Positions 6,656 to 9,052 of a stretch of DNA of 9,052 nt are shown here, piece after piece. Made by a program: the position numbers and the translations under genes. Position 1 is the stretch's first letter, and the number at the start of each line of letters is the position of its first letter. The stretch is taken from contig JALQXU010000034.1 in assembly GCA_023263045.1 (NCBI GenBank), positions 1 to 9,052 of the forward strand, read 5' to 3'. The DNA comes from Pontimonas sp. Lineage in GTDB: Bacteria; Actinomycetota; Actinomycetes; Actinomycetales; Microbacteriaceae. The notes beneath the pieces were generated by a model that was given only the letters and a program-made list of their open reading frames with translations, did not search any database and was not told the DNA's origin.

Positions 6656-6672
6656 GTCAGTGTTGGCGAGAC

Positions 6673-6678
6673 AGAGGA
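6673..6678 (+). promoter_or_regulatory. Ribosome binding site deciding the fcl start
   Basis: AGAGGA lies four bases before the ATG at 6683. The reading frame is open back to 6512, inside the divergent gene, but only this ATG has a proper ribosome binding site and gives the normal Fcl N-terminus. Confidence 0.6.
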
Positions 6679-6682
6679 CACG

Positions 6683-7627
6683 ATGAAGACCACGGACACG
6701 ATTTATATCGCTGGCCATCGAGGCTTAGCAGGGTCTGGAATCTGGCGACACTTCACCAACGCTGGATACACAAACCTCGTCGGTCTCACCTCTCAGGAGC
6801 TCGATCTTACGAATCGCGACGCCGTGATGTCCGCAATGAAAGACATTTCCCCCGACGTGGTGATTGATGCGGCGGCAAGAGTCGGTGGAATTCACGCTAA
6901 TGACACGTACCCAGCGGAATTCCTGAGTGAGAACCTTCAAATGCAGGTCAACCTTATGGACGCAGCCCACAGAGCTGGGGTCGACCGTTTGCTCTTTCTC
7001 GGATCATCCTGCATCTATCCCAAGTTTGCGGAACAGCCCATCAAGGAATCCTCTCTCCTGACGGGCGCCCTTGAAGACACGAACAGCGCCTACGGGATTG
7101 CGAAGATTGCAGGCATCCTCCAGGTTCAAGCCACTAGACGGCAGCATGGTCACCACTGGATTTCGGCGATGCCGACAAACCTGTATGGGCCAAACGACAA
7201 CTACCACCCCGAAAACTCTCACGTGCTCGCGGCCTTGATCCGTCGCTTCCACGAAGCAAGAGAAAGCGGAGCGAGCGAGGTAGCGATTTGGGGATCGGGA
7301 ACTCCTCTGAGGGAGTTCCTCCACGTGGACGACTTGGCTTCAGCGATTGAGTTCCTCCTCATGAACTACGACGAACCAGAAACCATCAATGTCGGCTCAG
7401 GCCAGGAAATCTCGATCAGTGACTTAGCTGCAATGGTCGCAGACGTCGTCGGATTCGAGGGGACCATTTCTCATGATCTTTCCAAACCGGATGGAACACC
7501 ACGCAAGATTTTGGATAGCTCACGACTCCGCAAGATGGGGTGGGATCCTTCGTGGGAACTCCGGGACGGAATTGAGGACGCCTACGCCTGGTTTGTTGCC
7601 CACGCGACATCACTGCGTATGGTCTAG
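6683..7627 (+). CDS. fcl: GDP-L-fucose synthase
   Basis: Fcl (WcaG) is the bifunctional 3,5-epimerase and NADPH-dependent 4-reductase that turns GDP-4-keto-6-deoxy-mannose into GDP-L-fucose. From the ATG at 6683 it has 314 residues, close to the about 320 of the family. The cofactor motif GHRGLAG lies at 11-17, followed by AARVGGIHAN (64-73) and LGSSCIYP (106-113) holding S108 and C110. The catalytic pair is Y137-x3-K141 in YGIAK, and NLYGPNDNYHPENSHV (166-181) carries H180. These match the serine, cysteine, tyrosine, lysine and histidine of the E. coli active site in order and position. WGSGTPLREFLHVDDLA and NVGSG follow. The partner GDP-mannose 4,6-dehydratase (Gmd) is not in the window and must be elsewhere if the pathway works. 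The gene converges on manA, and the two stop codons share CTAG. Confidence 0.95.
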   Translation: MKTTDTIYIAGHRGLAGSGIWRHFTNAGYTNLVGLTSQELDLTNRDAVMSAMKDISPDVVIDAAARVGGIHANDTYPAEFLSENLQMQVNLMDAAHRAGVDRLLFLGSSCIYPKFAEQPIKESSLLTGALEDTNSAYGIAKIAGILQVQATRRQHGHHWISAMPTNLYGPNDNYHPENSHVLAALIRRFHEARESGASEVAIWGSGTPLREFLHVDDLASAIEFLLMNYDEPETINVGSGQEISISDLAAMVADVVGFEGTISHDLSKPDGTPRKILDSSRLRKMGWDPSWELRDGIEDAYAWFVAHATSLRMV

Positions 7628-8778
7628 TCAACTCTCGAGTGCACTACCCACACCACGGCGTCCTCTGACTGGAGAACAACGGTCTCTCCCGGCAGGGCGA
7701 AAGCGGCATCTCCCCGCACCAACGTTGTTGGCTCTGAACCACCCACCACAGCTTCACCGGCTTCAACAAAGCAAACCGAGGGGTTCGGAATGGTCAGAGC
7801 CTCCGCGCCCGAGCGCTGAGAGTGAATGACAAAGTTCGCCCCAAAACCCTCATAAGTGGCAGAAATCTCATCTCCTACCGGCCAATGGAGCTTCGGGGTC
7901 GATGTCGCTGCAAAGTCGGCCAACTCAAGAAAAGCAGCGGTATCTTTGTGCTTTGACGTTAGGCCTGCCCGAATGACGTTGTGGCTGGGCAACATCACCT
8001 CGAGGCCGTATCCCTCGATATAGGCGTGGACCTCACCAGCTGGAATGAACAGCGCTTCGCCACGCTGCAGATAGACGTGGTGCATCAGGGGGACAAAGAG
8101 AATGCCCTCATCGCCCGGGTGTGCCGAGGAAACTTTTTGTAGTAGACGCACCTCCCGAGCTGTTTCAGCATCAAGCGTCGAAGGGTCAACCGACTTCAAC
8201 CAGCCCTCAATTCCTTGGATTTCGTCATCACGACCGGAAATGTCCTGAGTTATGACTCGGGATGCCTCGCGAGGATCATCGGCGAGCCCCGCCAGCAGGG
8301 AGAGGAACAAGTGTGGTGCGCCCGCTTCGGTCCACCGTTCAAGACGATTCCGGACTACCGAGTCCTCGACAAACCCAGAGAGACCCACAAATTCGTCCGA
8401 GAGAGCAATGACGAGCTCCGGCTTAGAAGAAGTGTCTTTATACGTTCGCTCAGGTGCATCGAGGGGAATACCGTGTGCTTGCTCGCGCTGAAACCCTCGC
8501 TGCGCTTGCTCTTCACTGGGGTGGACCTGGATTGATAGCGGTTTCCTAGCGGCGAGAAGCTTCACAAGAAGCGGAAAATTAGTTTGGCTTTTCTCCAACC
8601 ACGACGTGAGATCCACGAGACCTTGAGGCGTCTCGATGGAGCAGCCGGCTAAGGGATGATTACCCCACCAGAGTTCCGCCTCAGGTCTGTCCGTGAATTC
8701 AAGCCCCAAGGCCATCGAGAGTGCTCCGGGAGCACCCCAGTCGTAGTGCTTGACCTCAGCTCGCAACGGAAACGCCAT
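7624..8778 (-). CDS. manA: Mannose-6-phosphate isomerase, type I
   Basis: ManA is a cytosolic zinc enzyme interconverting fructose 6-phosphate and mannose 6-phosphate, the entry to GDP-mannose and hence GDP-fucose. The 384-residue protein has the cupin landmarks of type I enzymes: YDWGAPGAL (12-20), AELWWGNHP (34-42), LLAARKPLSIQVHP (74-87) with zinc ligands Q84 and H86, KPE with E121, and GEVHAYIEGYGLEVMLPSHNV (248-268) with H251. Arginine and lysine residues after it (IRAGLTSKHKD, 269-279) belong to the usual active-site lid. The length is typical and the gene looks intact. The ATG at 8776-8778 has no Shine-Dalgarno sequence; a TAGGCT element seven bases before it suggests a leaderless transcript. 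In many actinobacteria manA sits near cell-wall mannosylation genes, and the divergent glycosyltransferase at the right edge fits that. It overlaps fcl by four bases at the stops. Confidence 0.95.
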   Translation of the reverse strand: MAFPLRAEVKHYDWGAPGALSMALGLEFTDRPEAELWWGNHPLAGCSIETPQGLVDLTSWLEKSQTNFPLLVKLLAARKPLSIQVHPSEEQAQRGFQREQAHGIPLDAPERTYKDTSSKPELVIALSDEFVGLSGFVEDSVVRNRLERWTEAGAPHLFLSLLAGLADDPREASRVITQDISGRDDEIQGIEGWLKSVDPSTLDAETAREVRLLQKVSSAHPGDEGILFVPLMHHVYLQRGEALFIPAGEVHAYIEGYGLEVMLPSHNVIRAGLTSKHKDTAAFLELADFAATSTPKLHWPVGDEISATYEGFGANFVIHSQRSGAEALTIPNPSVCFVEAGEAVVGGSEPTTLVRGDAAFALPGETVVLQSEDAVVWVVHSRVD

Positions 8779-8785
8779 AGACCAG

Positions 8786-8791
8786 AGCCTA
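8786..8791 (-). promoter_or_regulatory. Candidate leaderless -10 element of manA
   Basis: The minus strand reads TAGGCT, then seven bases, then the manA ATG at 8778. The spacing places the transcription start on or next to the start codon, and no ribosome binding site is seen. A -35 match is not evident. Confidence 0.35.
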
Positions 8792-8809
8792 ATCGGAGGT
8801 TGCAGGACA

Positions 8810-8871
8810 CTATCGGAACCCCTCTGAGGTCACGCTCTGCCAGAATGAAGCCGTGCCAAAGTCTCCGATAG
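8810..8871. repeat. Inverted repeat in the manA/glycosyltransferase divergent region
   Basis: CTATCGGA (8810-8817) and TCCGATAG (8864-8871) form a perfect 8-base inverted repeat with 46 bases between. The right arm lies inside the start of the plus-strand glycosyltransferase gene. An ATCGGA copy also occurs at 8792-8797, twenty bases before the left arm. It may mark regulator sites, but chance is plausible. Confidence 0.2.
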
Positions 8872-9052
8872 CTTCCCCTGCTCACTCGCTGGAGCACGAT
8901 GCGTGGGTCGTCGTTCCCATCTTTAATGAAGCTGAAGTAATTGGCCCCGTCGTTCAAAACCTCACTGATCACTTCGCTCACGTTGTGTGTGTCGATGATG
9001 GAAGCTCGGATAACAGCGCAGAACTCGCGCGCCAAGCTGGAGCGCGCGTTCT
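8853..9052 (+). CDS. Family 2 glycosyltransferase, N-terminal fragment
   Basis: The gene runs off the right edge; 66 codons plus two bases are visible. From the GTG at 8853 the translation begins VPKSPIASPAHSLEHDAW and then shows the two diagnostic strands of a GT-A fold: VVVPIFNEAEVI (19-30) and VVCVDDGSSDNSAELA (43-58), the DDGS being the nucleotide-binding turn. The VPIFNE and VDDGSSDNS wording resembles polyprenyl-phosphate sugar synthases (dolichol-phosphate-mannose-synthase-like) and related actinobacterial transferases, often followed by membrane helices not seen here. The start is uncertain: the frame is open upstream, the nearby ATG at 8845 is out of frame, and no good ribosome binding site exists. 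TGC followed by CAGAAT, six bases before the GTG, could be an extended -10 for leaderless expression. It is divergent from manA. Confidence 0.8.
   Translation, partial: MPKSPIASPAHSLEHDAWVVVPIFNEAEVIGPVVQNLTDHFAHVVCVDDGSSDNSAELARQAGARV

Larger units (their letters stand above)
6619..6662. repeat. Inverted repeat framing the divergent promoter region
   Basis: CACTGAC (6619-6625) and GTCAGTG (6656-6662) are a perfect 7-base inverted repeat separated by 30 bases. The left arm covers the GTG start of the minus-strand glycosyltransferase. The region between holds both candidate -10 elements and the minus-strand ribosome binding site. It could be a pair of operator half-sites about 3.5 helical turns apart, or chance. 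Confidence 0.35.

Noticed and set aside
6512..6682. 57-codon N-terminal extension of fcl
   Set aside because: It would overlap the divergent glycosyltransferase gene, has no resemblance to Fcl, and the ATG at 6683 has its own ribosome binding site.
8649..9035. 128-codon minus-strand frame spanning the manA start and the right-edge gene
   Set aside because: It runs antisense to the clear glycosyltransferase motifs VVVPIFNE and VDDGSSD and out of frame with manA; no family features.

Overview
The window looks like part of a surface-polysaccharide (O-antigen, capsule or glycan) locus of a moderate-GC actinobacterium. Fairly GC-rich coding sequence, frequent GTG starts, TAnnnT-type -10 elements without clear -35 boxes, and the flavour of GalE, ManA and Fcl suggest a Microbacteriaceae-like, possibly aquatic, member. 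That taxonomic guess is inference and rests on no database search.

Minus strand, read in the direction of transcription from about 6621 to 30: a family 2 glycosyltransferase, galE (UDP-hexose 4-epimerase), a PseB-type UDP-GlcNAc 4,6-dehydratase (inverting), a PseF-type CMP-nonulosonate cytidylyltransferase, an RmlD-like short-chain reductase, a NeuB-family nonulosonate synthase and a family 4 glycosyltransferase. From pseB to the family 4 glycosyltransferase the genes are separated by at most 9 bases or overlap by 4, so they are almost certainly one translationally coupled operon, and it runs toward the left edge of the window. Together they encode making a 6-deoxy-4-keto amino sugar nucleotide, converting it, condensing it with PEP to a nine-carbon acid sugar, CMP activation, and transfer.

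Plus strand: a GDP-L-fucose synthase (fcl), divergent from the first glycosyltransferase, with a compact shared 61-base control region. Convergent to it lies manA (type I mannose-6-phosphate isomerase) on the minus strand; the two stop codons share one CTAG. manA feeds fructose 6-phosphate into the GDP-mannose and GDP-fucose route, whose other enzymes (ManB, ManC, Gmd) are not in the window. Divergent from manA, a family 2 glycosyltransferase runs off the right edge.

The most interesting point is the make-up of the nonulosonic acid module. The dehydratase and cytidylyltransferase are pseudaminate-type, but no PseC aminotransferase, PseH acetyltransferase or PseG hydrolase is present here. A reductase of the dTDP-4-dehydrorhamnose reductase type lies between cytidylyltransferase and synthase. 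This may indicate an unusual 9-deoxy, 7-hydroxy nonulosonic acid, unless the missing genes lie beyond position 1. All four intergenic gaps longer than 15 bases carry a TAGGCT or TAGCCT hexamer placed like a -10 element. No RNA genes, insertion sequences, CRISPR arrays or gene-free stretches over 300 bases were seen.
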